A DNA stretch of 42,909 bases from an uncultured Prevotellaceae bacterium (GCA_947165505.1 CAMVAT010000026.1:1-42909); one strand, 5' to 3'. Shown: positions 34,098 through 42,728, counted from the first letter of the stretch. Notes: generated by a model from the sequence alone, not told the origin. Made by a program: numbers and translations.

Positions 34098-36093
34098 AAA
34101 TCGCTGTTCCTCCGCCGGGTGCCAGATGCAGCGTGAGTTTGTCGGCAGGTGTGAGGGTGCGCTCGGTGCGTCTGTAGTCGGTGGCCTCTTTGGCTGCGTT
34201 AGTGCCGTCGGTGAAGATGACGGCGCGGTGACTGCCCTGGCCGAGGAAGCTGCAGTCGATGGTGATGTCGCGCGGTGTCCAGTTGGTCAGCGCCGACACA
34301 TACCACACATGGCCCTTGCGCCGTGCCACGACCGCATACTCACCCATCTCGCCGTCGAGCGCCACGGTCTCGTCGAAGGTGGTGGGTATGCGTGCGATGA
34401 AGTCGGTGCACTCCTGCTCCTTCTGGTATTTCGTCGGACTGTCGGCCAGCATCTGCAGCGGTGCCTCGTAGAGGGCGTACATCGCCATCTGGTGCACACG
34501 TGTGCCCTGGCTCATCGGGTGGTCGTTGTTGCCGAAGTAGCAGTCGCGCGTGGCGTTCATCATCGCCCCGGGAGTGTAGTCCATCGGTCCGCAGAGCATG
34601 CGCAGGTAGGGCGCCGTCACATCGTAGCGGGGGAAGTCGTGCAGGGGTCCTTGCGCGGTGCGCGGCTCCCATTTGTTGTTCTCCAGTCCCTTCACGCCCT
34701 CGAAGTTGACGATATTGGGATAGGCGCGCTGGATGCCGAAGGGCTTAAATCCGTGCAGGTCGAGCAGCAGGTGGTGCCGGGCGGCGCACTCAGCGAGCAT
34801 ATAGGCGCCCTGGATGACGGGCTGGTCGTCGCGGTCGAAGAAATCGACCTTGAATCCCTTGATGCCCATCTTGGCATAGTGGTCGAACACAGCGTCGATA
34901 TTGTTCTGGCAGTTGCGCCAACTGGCCCAGAGGATGATGCCCACGCCGCGGTCGCGCCCGTACTGGATGAGTTGCGGCAGGTCGATGTCGGGGTTCAGTT
35001 TTTCGGTGAGCGACTCCTCGGTGCTCCATCCCTCGTCGATGATGATATACTCCAACCGGTTGGCGGCCGCGAAGTCGATGTAGTATTTATAGGTGGGTGT
35101 GTTCATGCCCGTCTGGAAATCCACGCCCGTGAGGTTGAGGTTGTTCCACCAGTCCCACGCCACCTTGCCGGGTTTGATCCACGACGTGTCTTTCAGCCGG
35201 CATTCGGGTGCCAGCCGCTGCGCCATGTCAGAGTTGAGCAGGTCGGCATCGCGCTCGCTCACCAGCACCACGCGCCAGGGCAGTGTCACGGGCCGCCGGT
35301 TGTCTATCTGTGCGATGTAGTCGGAGCGGCGAACGGGCATCACGTTGAGCATGTTAAATCCGCCATACTCCACCTCGGTGGGCACGGGGGCGAAGTCGGC
35401 CTTGAGTCCGTGGCTCTTGCCCTTGAGCAGCATCATGCCCGGGTAGTTCTCTACGCCGGCATCCATCACCACGGCTTTCTTGCCGTCGGGCAGACAAACG
35501 GCCAGAGGCGTGATGGCGAGCGAGTCGGCAAACATCTCGCTGAGTGCCTGCTCGTCGTAGAGCGACTCAAACGAGAAGCAGTAGCGCTCGCCGCCGCGGT
35601 TGTCGTTGACGTAGGGGATGAACGCCTTGTAGTCGGCGGAGAAGTTGAATTCCGCCTTCTCGCCCTTCACCGCCATCATCTTGCCGGTGGTGGGTATGAA
35701 GCGGTAGGCGGCTCCATCATCGTAGGCGCGAAACTCTACGCCGTATTTCTTGTCGTAGATGACCAGCCGGTTGTAGTGGTCTTCCACACGTGCTTTCTTG
35801 TAGAAAGGCGTGTCGAAGGCCGACTGATGGCTGTCGCTGATGGCGTCGCTCACACGCATGCCGGTGCCAAACACATACTCTTTCTTGCCATCGTTCACGG
35901 TCAGTGAGATATCGGATGCGGTGATCACCTGAGTGCCGTTGTGCATGATGCTCCAGCGCAGTTGGTCGCCCGTCTCCACGGTGATCGCGAGCCGTCCGTC
36001 GGGCGAATACACTTGGTAACTCTTGTTCACGTTTTTCGCCATGGCGCTCATTCCGAGCACGAAGGCCATCAATAGCAGTTGTAGTTTTTTCAT
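34084..36093 (-). CDS. Glycoside hydrolase family 97 (probable retaining alpha-galactosidase-type)
   Basis: 669 aa from the ATG at 36093, which begins the signal peptide MKKLQLLLMAFVLGMSAMA; the longer frame to 36279 is repeat read-through. GH97 layout: N-terminal beta-sandwich (about 24-280), catalytic barrel (about 290-570), C-terminal beta domain. Marker segments are WDWWNNLNLTG, EYIIIDEGWS, GIILWASW, KVDFFDRDDQ (Asp417), LLLDLHGFKPFGIQRAYPN and NFEGVKGLE (Glu471). GH97 splits into inverting alpha-glucosidases (SusB) and retaining alpha-galactosidases. The Asp in KVDF and the Glu in GVKGLE sit where I recall the retaining enzyme's nucleophile and acid/base, so the retaining group is favoured. 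Expected location is the periplasm, acting on alpha-linked oligosaccharides. The gene is flanked by inverted heptamer arrays. Confidence 0.88.
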   Translation of the reverse strand: MKKLQLLLMAFVLGMSAMAKNVNKSYQVYSPDGRLAITVETGDQLRWSIMHNGTQVITASDISLTVNDGKKEYVFGTGMRVSDAISDSHQSAFDTPFYKKARVEDHYNRLVIYDKKYGVEFRAYDDGAAYRFIPTTGKMMAVKGEKAEFNFSADYKAFIPYVNDNRGGERYCFSFESLYDEQALSEMFADSLAITPLAVCLPDGKKAVVMDAGVENYPGMMLLKGKSHGLKADFAPVPTEVEYGGFNMLNVMPVRRSDYIAQIDNRRPVTLPWRVVLVSERDADLLNSDMAQRLAPECRLKDTSWIKPGKVAWDWWNNLNLTGVDFQTGMNTPTYKYYIDFAAANRLEYIIIDEGWSTEESLTEKLNPDIDLPQLIQYGRDRGVGIILWASWRNCQNNIDAVFDHYAKMGIKGFKVDFFDRDDQPVIQGAYMLAECAARHHLLLDLHGFKPFGIQRAYPNIVNFEGVKGLENNKWEPRTAQGPLHDFPRYDVTAPYLRMLCGPMDYTPGAMMNATRDCYFGNNDHPMSQGTRVHQMAMYALYEAPLQMLADSPTKYQKEQECTDFIARIPTTFDETVALDGEMGEYAVVARRKGHVWYVSALTNWTPRDITIDCSFLGQGSHRAVIFTDGTNAAKEATDYRRTERTLTPADKLTLHLAPGGGTAIYVEG

Positions 36094-36106
36094 GATTTGT
36101 ATTTTG

Positions 36107-36134
36107 TTTAGGGTTGAGGGTTGAGGGTTTAGTG
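36107..36134 (-). repeat. G-poor heptamer array upstream of GH97
   Basis: In the sense direction: CACTAAA, CCCTCAA, CCCTCAA, CCCTAAA, ending 13 nt before the GH97 ATG. It is the inverted counterpart of the array at the 3' end of the same gene and resembles the array before manA. Confidence 0.8.
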
Positions 36135-36160
36135 TTCTTACAGGGGCGCTCCGGGGCACT

Positions 36161-36223
36161 CCGGATTTTCCGGGTTTTCCGGGTTCTCCGGGTTCTCCGG
36201 GTTCTCCGGATTTTCCGGATTTA
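36161..36223. repeat. 9-bp tandem array (7 units) upstream of GH97
   Basis: Seven units of CCGGRTTYT (CCGGATTTT, CCGGGTTTT, CCGGGTTCT three times, CCGGATTTT, CCGGATTTA). Because 9 is a multiple of 3, the minus-strand reading gives Gly-x-x triplets, a cryptic collagen-like frame. Confidence 0.85.
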
Positions 36224-36228
36224 TTCCG

Positions 36229-36292
36229 GGGTGCTCGGAGCATATCTCCTGCCCCCTGCCCCTCGCCCCCTGCCCCCATCTCACCTCTAAGA
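36229..36292 (-). repeat. Heptamer arrays and 20-bp module after nhaD stop
   Basis: On the minus strand, directly after the nhaD TAG: TTAGAGGTGAGATG, then 7-bp units GGGGGCA, GGGGGCG, AGGGGCA and GGGGGCA, then GAGATATGCTCCGAGCACCC (36248-36229). The order matches the trkH-manA gap and the metY 3' end. Confidence 0.8.
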
Positions 36293-36293
36293 A

Positions 36294-37625
36294 CTAATGT
36301 ACCACCTGGTCAACGACCCAGTAGGTGGCCATGCCGACGATATAGCCCACAAACACCACCCACGAGATTTTCTTCATGTACCATCCGAAGGTGATCTTCT
36401 CCAGGCCCATGACCACCACGCCGGCGGCACTGCCGATGATGAGGATGGAGCCGCCCACGCCGGCGCAGTAGGCCAGCAGTTGCCAGAAGATGCCGTCCAC
36501 GGCCAGGTCGCCTGCCGCCTGCACGGGATACATGCCCATGCAGCCCGCCACGAGCGGCACGTTGTCAACGATCGACGACAGCACGCCGATGATGCCCGTC
36601 ACCAAGTAGTGGTTGCCACCCGACATTTCATCGAGCGAGCGTCCCAGAGCCGTCAGCACGCCTATCTCTTGCAGCACCGCCACGGCCATGAGGATGCCGA
36701 GGAAGAACATGATGGTCGATAGGTCGATGCGCGACAGCAGGTCGCTCACGCGCTTGGCCATGGTGTCGTCCTCGTCGGTGTTGTGGTGGAATATCTCGGT
36801 CACCGTCCAGAGCACACCGAGCACGAGCAGGATGCCCATAAACGGAGGCAGGTGCGTCAAAGTCTTGAAGATGGGCACGAACACCAGTCCGCCCACGCCG
36901 AGCCAGAAGATGATGTCGCGCTGCGTCTTGGTAAACTGGCTCACGCTGGCCGAGGGCAGGTTCTGCTCCTTGTCGAACTTCCCTTTGAGCGAGTGTTGCA
37001 GGATGAGTGCCGGCACGAGCATCGAGATGAGCGAGGGGATGAAAATCTCGGTGAGTACGCCCTGAGTGGTAATCACGCCCTTGATCCAGAGCATGATGGT
37101 GGTGACATCGCCGATGGGCGAGAAGGCGCCGCCCGAATTGGCAGCGATGATGACCATGGCGGCATAGATGAGCCGCTCCTTGCGCTCCTGCACCAGTTTG
37201 CGGAGCACCATAATCATCACGATGGATGTGGTCAGGTTGTCGAGGATGGCCGAGAGGAAGAAGGTCATGAAGGCCATGCGCCACATCAGTTTGCGCTTCG
37301 ACCGCGTCTTGATGGCGTCGCGCACGAAGTTGAACCCTCCGTTGGAATCTACAATCTCTACGATGGTCATCGCTCCCATGAGGAAGAAGAGGGTGCCTGC
37401 GGCATCGCCCAGATGATGCTCTATCACCTCGGCTATCTTGTGCACCACGCCGTCGGCGGGCACGTCGGGATAGAACGAGCCGGGCGCGAGCATGAGCAGC
37501 GTCCAGCATCCCACACACATCAGCAGGGCGATGGCCGCCTTGTTGATTTTCGTCACGCTCTCGAGGGCGATGCAGAGGTAGCCCACCACGAAAAGAATGA
37601 CGATGGCTGTTGTCAATGATGTCAT
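36294..37625 (-). CDS. nhaD: Na+/H+ antiporter, NhaD type
   Basis: 443-aa inner-membrane protein, mostly hydrophobic with about 11-13 predicted helices, of the ion-transporter (ArsB/NhaD) superfamily. It exchanges cytoplasmic Na+ for H+. NhaD-like markers: FFLMGAMTIVEIVDSNGGF, SAILDNLTTSIVMIMVLRKL, the antiparallel half-helix region ANSGGAFSPIGDVTTIMLW, and the second-half repeat IGVLSSIVDNVPLV...GGSILIIGSAAGV. The ATG at 37625 follows a -7 motif at 37664-37671. The GH97 gene lies 200 nt downstream on the same strand across a repeat-rich gap, so co-transcription is uncertain. Confidence 0.9.
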   Translation of the reverse strand: MTSLTTAIVILFVVGYLCIALESVTKINKAAIALLMCVGCWTLLMLAPGSFYPDVPADGVVHKIAEVIEHHLGDAAGTLFFLMGAMTIVEIVDSNGGFNFVRDAIKTRSKRKLMWRMAFMTFFLSAILDNLTTSIVMIMVLRKLVQERKERLIYAAMVIIAANSGGAFSPIGDVTTIMLWIKGVITTQGVLTEIFIPSLISMLVPALILQHSLKGKFDKEQNLPSASVSQFTKTQRDIIFWLGVGGLVFVPIFKTLTHLPPFMGILLVLGVLWTVTEIFHHNTDEDDTMAKRVSDLLSRIDLSTIMFFLGILMAVAVLQEIGVLTALGRSLDEMSGGNHYLVTGIIGVLSSIVDNVPLVAGCMGMYPVQAAGDLAVDGIFWQLLAYCAGVGGSILIIGSAAGVVVMGLEKITFGWYMKKISWVVFVGYIVGMATYWVVDQVVH

Positions 37626-37663
37626 TTGCAGTTAGTTTTTAGATGATTTGTTTTTCATGTGGG

Positions 37664-37671
37664 CAAAGGTA
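37664..37671 (-). promoter_or_regulatory. nhaD -7 promoter element
   Basis: TACCTTTG on the minus strand, 39 nt before the ATG. No clear TTG at -33. Confidence 0.55.
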
Positions 37672-37857
37672 ATGCAAATATCTGAAATAGCCATACACCT
37701 ATTTAAATATATTGCCGCAAACGATTGCTTTTTTTATCATTTTTCCACGTTCGGTCGGAACACTCCACGACTCTATTGCTACTTGCGGAAGCAATCTTAC
37801 CACACCATCAGTTTTTTAGTGTACAGAACATACCTCCATCCCCTTTTCCCGTGCCTC

Positions 37858-37880
37858 GGACAGGGCACGCCCTGTCCCTA
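37858..37880. repeat. REP-like hairpin
   Basis: GGACAGGGC (37858-37866) and GCCCTGTCC (37869-37877) form a perfect 9-bp stem, followed by CTA. I recall near-identical palindromes as common dispersed repeats in Bacteroidetes genomes, but could not search. Confidence 0.6.
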
Positions 37881-37925
37881 CTTGCGTGGTGAATCCCTTT
37901 TGAAGAGTAATCACTCCCCTCCCTG

Positions 37926-37981
37926 CAAGGGAGGGGCCGGGGGCGGGTCTGCTATCCAAGGGAGGGGCCGGGGGCGGGTCT
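37926..37981. repeat. Two 25-bp direct repeats next to the NYN gene stop
   Basis: Two identical 25-bp copies, each running from CAAGGGAGGGG to GGGCGGGTCT, lie at 37926-37950 and 37957-37981 (31-bp period). The second ends 3 bp from the NYN stop codon. The first also pairs with CCCCTCCCT just upstream to form a hairpin. Confidence 0.8.
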
Positions 37982-37984
37982 TCC

Positions 37985-38779
37985 TCACCGTTCAACGTGT
38001 CTCACCCTGACGAAGACGTGTTTGGCATTGCTGTTCTCGGCCTTGCGCTTCTCAATCTCGAAATGCTTGGGACAGGCTTCGATGAGCGGTGTGAGCTTCT
38101 GGAAACCATAGTTGCGGGGGTCGAAGTCGGGACGCTTCTTCAGTATCAGACTGCCCACCTCGGAGAGCGACACCCAGTCGTTGTCGTCGGCCAGGTCGTC
38201 GATGGTGCGCCGCAATAGTTTGATGAGCGCAGCGTTGATCTTCTCTTTCGGAGCCGTCTGCCGGGCGGGCGCCGCCGTCTCGCCACGCTTCACCTCGGCA
38301 GCGGTCTCGGCATTGGAATCGCCCTCGCTATCGTCATTGCCCAGGTTCTCGATATAGACGAACTTGTCGCACGCCACGATAAAAGGACGCGGGGTCTTAC
38401 GCTCGCCCATGCCGATGACCAGTTTGCTCGACTCACGCAGACGGGTGGCCAGACGGGTGAAGTCGCTGTCGCTCGAAATAAGGCAGAAACCGTCCACCTT
38501 GTCAGAGTGCAGAATATCCATCGCGTCGATGATCATCGCCGAGTCGGTGGCGTTCTTGCCCGTGGTATAGCTGTATTGCTGGATGGGCGTGATAGCGTTT
38601 TCGAGCAGCACCCCCTTCCACCCCGCCACGGTGGGCTTGGTCCAGTCGCCGTAGATGCGCTTGATGGTGGGTACGCCGTATTTAGTGATTTCGTTGAGCA
38701 TTTCCTGCACATGCGAGTAAGGCACATTGTCGGCGTCAAACAGCACGGCCAGGTTCAGGTCTTTCTTATTGTCGTTCAT
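37985..38779 (-). CDS. NYN-domain RNase-like protein with C-terminal OST-HTH/LOTUS domain
   Basis: 264 aa, soluble. Residues about 8-145 are a PIN-like NYN domain: NLAVLFDADNVP (Asp15, Asp17), GKNATDSAMIIDAMD (Asp79, Asp85) and CLISSDSDFTRLA (Asp104, Asp106) supply the acidic metal-binding set of this nuclease fold. A charged linker (about 148-180) leads to an OST-HTH/LOTUS-like domain (about 183-260: INAALIKLLRRTIDDLADDNDWVSLSEVGSLILKKRPDFDPRNYGFQKLTPLIEA). Bacterial NYN-LOTUS proteins are thought to act on RNA; the substrate is not known here. A -7-like TATTTTTG lies upstream at 38839-38832. It diverges from the AAA/PD-(D/E)XK gene. Confidence 0.88.
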   Translation of the reverse strand: MNDNKKDLNLAVLFDADNVPYSHVQEMLNEITKYGVPTIKRIYGDWTKPTVAGWKGVLLENAITPIQQYSYTTGKNATDSAMIIDAMDILHSDKVDGFCLISSDSDFTRLATRLRESSKLVIGMGERKTPRPFIVACDKFVYIENLGNDDSEGDSNAETAAEVKRGETAAPARQTAPKEKINAALIKLLRRTIDDLADDNDWVSLSEVGSLILKKRPDFDPRNYGFQKLTPLIEACPKHFEIEKRKAENSNAKHVFVRVRHVER

Positions 38780-38831
38780 ATTCTTATTCTATTTAAAATG
38801 AAATAATAAAACATACCTGCAAAAAGCGCGC

Positions 38832-38839
38832 CAAAAATA
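38832..38839 (-). promoter_or_regulatory. -7 promoter element of the NYN gene
   Basis: TATTTTTG on the minus strand, 53 nt before the ATG. No good -33 partner. Confidence 0.4.
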
Positions 38840-38922
38840 ATTGCCAGTCCCCATGACCCGCTGCGCATCAAGAAAAAACAAATTTGTTGATACTACAGGG
38901 CGCATAATTCGAAAATTATATT

Positions 38923-38930
38923 TAAATTTG
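38923..38930 (+). promoter_or_regulatory. -7 promoter element of the AAA/PD-(D/E)XK gene
   Basis: TAAATTTG followed by C, 19 nt before the ATG, so the leader would be only about 12-14 nt. No clear -33. Confidence 0.45.
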
Positions 38931-38949
38931 CCGAAAATATGATTTTGCC

Positions 38950-40512
38950 ATGGCAGAGAGAAGAAAATACCCCGTAGGAATACAAAGTTTTGAGGAGATA
39001 CGCAACGGCGGCTATCTGTATGTAGATAAGACGGCGCTGATATATGAACTGGTGCAGATGAAGTACTATTTCATCAACCGCCCGCGCCGCTTCGGCAAGT
39101 CACTTCTCATCAGCACCCTCGCAGCCTACTTCGAGGGGCGCAAAGACCTGTTCCGCGGACTCGCCATCGACAGCCTCGAGACCGAATGGCAGCAGCACCC
39201 CGTACTGCGATTCGACTTCAGCACAGGCAAGTACGAGAACGAAAAACTGCTGGATGACGACATCAACATAAAACTGCTGCGATATGAGCGGCAATACGGT
39301 CTGGAGCAGTCACAGTATTCCGCTAACGTGCGCATGGCCGAACTGATAAGGGCTGCATACGAGCAGACGGGCCGACAGGTGGTCATCCTCATCGACGAAT
39401 ACGACTCGGCCATGCTCTACAACGTGGACAGACCCGAGATGCAGCACAGCGTGCGCGTGAAGATGCGCAACCTCTTCTCGCCCATCAAGGAGGCCGACCC
39501 CATGTTGCGTTTCGTGCTCTTCACGGGCATCACCAAATTCTCGCAGATGAGCATCTTCTCCGAGCTCAACAACCTGATGAACATCTCGATGCTGCCCCGC
39601 TACGAGGCTATCTGCGGCATCACCGAGGAGGAGCTGACCACACAGCTGTGGCCCGACATCGAACAGCTGGCCGTGATGCGCCATACTACGCCCCAGCAGG
39701 CACACGCCGACCTCAAGGCGATGTACGACGGCTATCACTTCAGCGAGGGAATGACCGACATCTACAACCCGTTCAGCCTGCTCAATTGCTTCTTTTCGGG
39801 CGAGTTGGAGAGCTATTGGTTTGCCTCGGCCACGCCCACATCACTCATCAAGATACTCAGGAAGAGGAAGCGCGAACTGCCCGAGCTGGAGGGCTTCACC
39901 CTCGATGCCTCGGCCTTCGACCGTCCCGTGGAGGAGTCGATCGAAGACCCTGTGCCCGTCATCTACCAGAGCGGATACCTCACCATCAAGGCCGTGAAGC
40001 AGATAGCCAACCGCTACAGATATACGCTCGGGTTCCCCAACCAAGAGGTGCGCACGGGGTTCGCCGACTGCCTCATCGACTATGTCAACGGCTACGGCAA
40101 CACCAACAAGAGCTACATCGCCGACGCCTACTGGCAGTTTTACGAGGACGACGACCTCACGGCCTTCGTCGAGGCGCTGCAGGTGTTCTATGCCGCCTAT
40201 CCCTATGACATCACCAACCACAACGAGCGCCACTACCAGAGCGTGCTCTACACCCTGCTGGTGGCCTTCGGCGCCGACGTGCGGGCCGAGCAGACCACCA
40301 ACCGCGGCCGCATCGACATCGTGCTGAAGATGCCCGAGACCATCTACGTCATCGAACTGAAATACGATGGCACCGCCGACGAGGCCCTGGAGCAGATACG
40401 CGACCGCGGCTACACCGACGGCTTCAAGGGCGACGCACGCCCCGTGCGGCTCGTGGGCATGAGCTTCAGCAGCCAGGAGCGCAACATCACGGAGTGGAAA
40501 TGTGAGAATTGA
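38950..40512 (+). CDS. AAA-ATPase-like protein with C-terminal PD-(D/E)XK nuclease domain
   Basis: 520 aa, soluble. The N terminus YPVGIQSFEEIRNGGYLYVDKT is the hallmark of the AAA-ATPase-like family (PF09820). The P-loop is the family variant RPRRFGKSLL (Lys50, Ser51), and VVILIDEYDSAM near 143-154 is Walker B. The C terminus (about 395-510) is the PDDEXK_9 type: GRIDIVL (Asp456) followed by YVIELKY (Glu469, Lys471). This is an abundant, multi-copy Bacteroidales family with no settled function; roles in defence or mobile-element biology have been suggested. Both active sites look intact. A strong terminator follows. Confidence 0.9.
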   Translation: MAERRKYPVGIQSFEEIRNGGYLYVDKTALIYELVQMKYYFINRPRRFGKSLLISTLAAYFEGRKDLFRGLAIDSLETEWQQHPVLRFDFSTGKYENEKLLDDDINIKLLRYERQYGLEQSQYSANVRMAELIRAAYEQTGRQVVILIDEYDSAMLYNVDRPEMQHSVRVKMRNLFSPIKEADPMLRFVLFTGITKFSQMSIFSELNNLMNISMLPRYEAICGITEEELTTQLWPDIEQLAVMRHTTPQQAHADLKAMYDGYHFSEGMTDIYNPFSLLNCFFSGELESYWFASATPTSLIKILRKRKRELPELEGFTLDASAFDRPVEESIEDPVPVIYQSGYLTIKAVKQIANRYRYTLGFPNQEVRTGFADCLIDYVNGYGNTNKSYIADAYWQFYEDDDLTAFVEALQVFYAAYPYDITNHNERHYQSVLYTLLVAFGADVRAEQTTNRGRIDIVLKMPETIYVIELKYDGTADEALEQIRDRGYTDGFKGDARPVRLVGMSFSSQERNITEWKCEN

Positions 40513-40538
40513 TTGAAATCTAAACACCGCCCTCTGAC

Positions 40539-40567
40539 AAACTGTCACATCACGTGGCAGTTTTTTT
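40539..40567 (+). terminator. Rho-independent terminator before dnaK
   Basis: AAACTGTCAC (40539-40548) pairs with GTGGCAGTTT (40554-40563), one G-U pair, 5-nt loop, and a run of T to 40567. The T-run also supplies the -33 TTTG of the dnaK promoter. Confidence 0.85.
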
Positions 40568-40597
40568 GCTTTTCCTTTCCATTTGGCATAACGTTTG
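40565..40597 (+). promoter_or_regulatory. Candidate dnaK promoter
   Basis: TTTG (40565-40568), 20-nt spacer, TAACGTTTG (40589-40597), one base longer than TAnnTTTG. The leader would be about 135 nt and would contain the tandem arrays. Confidence 0.45.
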
Positions 40598-40612
40598 CTA
40601 TAGTCACGTTGG

Positions 40613-40702
40613 ACATTGAACTTTGAACATTGAACTTTGTGATTAGTTCACTATTGTCCAAACTCCAAAACTCCAAAACTCCCAATCTCCCAATCTCCAT
40701 AA
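40613..40702 (+). repeat. 7-bp and 8-bp arrays in the dnaK leader
   Basis: ACATTGA, ACTTTGA, ACATTGA, ACTTTGT (40613-40640), then CTCCAAAA twice, CTCCCAAT twice and CTCCATAA (40663-40702, 8-bp period). The array order (7-mer, then CTCC octamers) is the reverse of that before manA. Confidence 0.85.
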
Positions 40703-40738
40703 GAAAAAAATATATAAACAATAAAAAACAATACAACT

Positions 40739-42670
40739 ATGGCAAAGATTATTGGAATCGACTTAGGAACTACCAACTCATGCGTGGCCGTATTCGAAGG
40801 CAACGAACCGGTAGTGATCGCTAACAGCGAAGGTAAACGTACCACTCCGTCGGTAGTGGGATTCGTAAAAGACGGCGAACGCAAGGTGGGCGACCCCGCC
40901 AAGCGTCAGGCTATCACCAACCCGAAAAACACGGTATATAGCATCAAGCGCTTCATGGGCGAAACATACGCCCAGAGCAGCAAAGAGGCTGCCCGCGTGC
41001 CCTTCACCGTGGTGAACGAAGGCGGCTATCCGCGCGTTGACATCGACGGTCGCAAATACACTCCGCAGGAAATTTCGGCTATGGTGCTGCAGAAAATGAA
41101 GAAGACCGCCGAGGACTATCTGGGCGAAGAGGTGACCAAGGCCGTGATTACCGTGCCCGCCTACTTCTCTGACTCACAGCGTCAGGCTACCAAAGAGGCC
41201 GGACAGATTGCCGGACTCGAAGTGGAACGTATCGTCAACGAGCCTACGGCTGCCGCACTGGCCTACGGAGTAGATAAGGCCAACAAAGACATGAAGATCG
41301 CCGTGTTCGACCTGGGCGGCGGCACATTCGATATCTCTATCCTGGAGTTCGGCGGCGGCGTGTTTGAGGTGCTCTCCACCAACGGCGACACCCATCTGGG
41401 CGGCGATGACTTCGACCAGGTGATCATCGACTGGCTGGTGCAAGAGTTCAAAAACGACGAGGGTGCCGACCTGACTGCCGACCCGATGGCCATGCAGCGC
41501 CTGAAAGAGGCTGCCGAGAAGGCTAAGATTGAACTTTCGAGCAGTACCTCGACAGAGATTAACCTGCCCTATATCATGCCAGTGGGCGGAGTGCCCAAGC
41601 ACCTGGTGAAGACCCTGACACGCGCTAAGTTCGAGCAACTGGCTCACGACCTCATTCAGGCTTGTCTGGCTCCCTGTCAGAACGCCATCCGCGACGCTAA
41701 GCTCTCTACGAGCGACATCGACGAGGTGATTCTCGTGGGCGGTTCGAGCCGTATCCCCGCCGTGCAGACGCTGGTGAAGAACTACTTCGGCAAAGAGCCC
41801 TCTAAGGGCGTGAACCCCGACGAGGTGGTGGCTGTGGGTGCTTGCATCCAGGGTGCTATCCTCAACAAAGAAGGCGGCGTGGGCGACATCGTGTTGCTCG
41901 ACGTGACCCCGCTGACACTCGGTATCGAGACGCTGGGCGGCGTGATGACCAAACTGATTGACGCCAACACCACCATCCCCTGCAAGAAGAGCGAGACATT
42001 CTCGACAGCAGCCGACAACCAGACCGAGGTGACCATCCATGTGCTGCAGGGCGAGCGCCCCATGGCAGCACAGAACAAGAGCATCGGACAGTTCAACCTG
42101 ACCGGCATTGCTCCCGCACGCCGCGGCATCCCGCAGATCGAGGTGACCTTCGACATCGACGCCAACGGCATCCTCAAGGTCTCTGCCAAGGATAAGGCCA
42201 CAGGCAAGGAGCAGGCCATCCGCATCGAAGCTTCTTCTGGCTTGAGCAAGGAAGAGATTGAGCGCATGAAGGCCGAGGCCGAGCAGAACGCCGAGAATGA
42301 CAAGCGTGAGCGCGAGCGTATCGACAAGATGAACCAGGCCGACTCGATGATCTTCCAGACCGAGACGTTCCTCAACGAGAACGGCGACAAGCTGGGTGCC
42401 GACAAGGCCAATGTGGAGCAGGCCGTGCAACAGCTGAAGGACGCCCATAAGGCAGGCGACATCGCAGCCATCGACAATGCCATCAACAACCTCAACCAGG
42501 TGATGCAGGCAGCCTCGGCCAAGATGTACAGTCAGGCAGGCGGCGCACAGCCCGGAGGCGCAGGCTTCGGAGGCCAGCAGGCCGACGGCAGCGGATTCCA
42601 GGGCGGCAGCCAGCAAAAGCCCTCCAGCGACGACACCATCCAAGACGCCGACTTCGAGGAGGTGAAGTAA
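40739..42670 (+). CDS. dnaK: Molecular chaperone DnaK (Hsp70)
   Basis: ATP-dependent cytosolic chaperone that binds hydrophobic segments of unfolded proteins with DnaJ and GrpE. 643 aa, full length. Nucleotide-binding domain: [18 protein letters not shown] (4-21), [42 protein letters not shown] and [14 protein letters not shown]. Then the linker [14 protein letters not shown], the beta substrate-binding domain, and the helical lid. A Gly/Gln-rich segment (about 598-625) leads to the conserved acidic end DADFEEVK. No dnaJ or grpE is adjacent, so dnaK stands alone here, as I recall is common in Bacteroidetes. A perfect terminator follows. Confidence 0.98.
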   Translation: MAKIIGIDLGTTNSCVAVFEGNEPVVIANSEGKRTTPSVVGFVKDGERKVGDPAKRQAITNPKNTVYSIKRFMGETYAQSSKEAARVPFTVVNEGGYPRVDIDGRKYTPQEISAMVLQKMKKTAEDYLGEEVTKAVITVPAYFSDSQRQATKEAGQIAGLEVERIVNEPTAAALAYGVDKANKDMKIAVFDLGGGTFDISILEFGGGVFEVLSTNGDTHLGGDDFDQVIIDWLVQEFKNDEGADLTADPMAMQRLKEAAEKAKIELSSSTSTEINLPYIMPVGGVPKHLVKTLTRAKFEQLAHDLIQACLAPCQNAIRDAKLSTSDIDEVILVGGSSRIPAVQTLVKNYFGKEPSKGVNPDEVVAVGACIQGAILNKEGGVGDIVLLDVTPLTLGIETLGGVMTKLIDANTTIPCKKSETFSTAADNQTEVTIHVLQGERPMAAQNKSIGQFNLTGIAPARRGIPQIEVTFDIDANGILKVSAKDKATGKEQAIRIEASSGLSKEEIERMKAEAEQNAENDKRERERIDKMNQADSMIFQTETFLNENGDKLGADKANVEQAVQQLKDAHKAGDIAAIDNAINNLNQVMQAASAKMYSQAGGAQPGGAGFGGQQADGSGFQGGSQQKPSSDDTIQDADFEEVK

Positions 42671-42697
42671 GAAAAGGATTCTTTATGAATGAACGAT

Positions 42698-42728
42698 AGC
42701 GCACGGCCATGAGGCCGTGCGCTTTTTT
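42698..42728 (+). terminator. dnaK rho-independent terminator
   Basis: AGCGCACGGCC (42698-42708) and GGCCGTGCGCT (42713-42723) form a perfect 11-bp stem with an ATGA loop, followed by T6. Confidence 0.92.

Larger units (their letters stand above)
37626..37984. other. 359-bp intergenic region between nhaD and NYN gene
   Basis: It holds the nhaD -7 element (37664-37671), a REP-like hairpin (37858-37877) and two copies of a 25-bp GC-rich repeat (37926-37981). The 90 nt before the REP hairpin are AT-rich with no recognised feature. Confidence 0.65.

Noticed and set aside
34126..35907. 593-codon plus-strand open frame opposite GH97
   Set aside because: Low-complexity Val/His/Glu-rich translation typical of an antisense shadow of a GC-rich gene; GH97 on the minus strand has clear homology.
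36094..36279. Collagen-like N-terminal extension of the GH97 protein (GEPGEPGKPGKSG)
   Set aside because: It comes from the 9-bp array read in frame and precedes a clear signal peptide at 36093; a signal peptide would not sit 62 residues into the protein.
41174..42643. 489-codon minus-strand open frame opposite dnaK
   Set aside because: Antisense shadow of dnaK, rich in Leu/Val/Gly/His with no family features.
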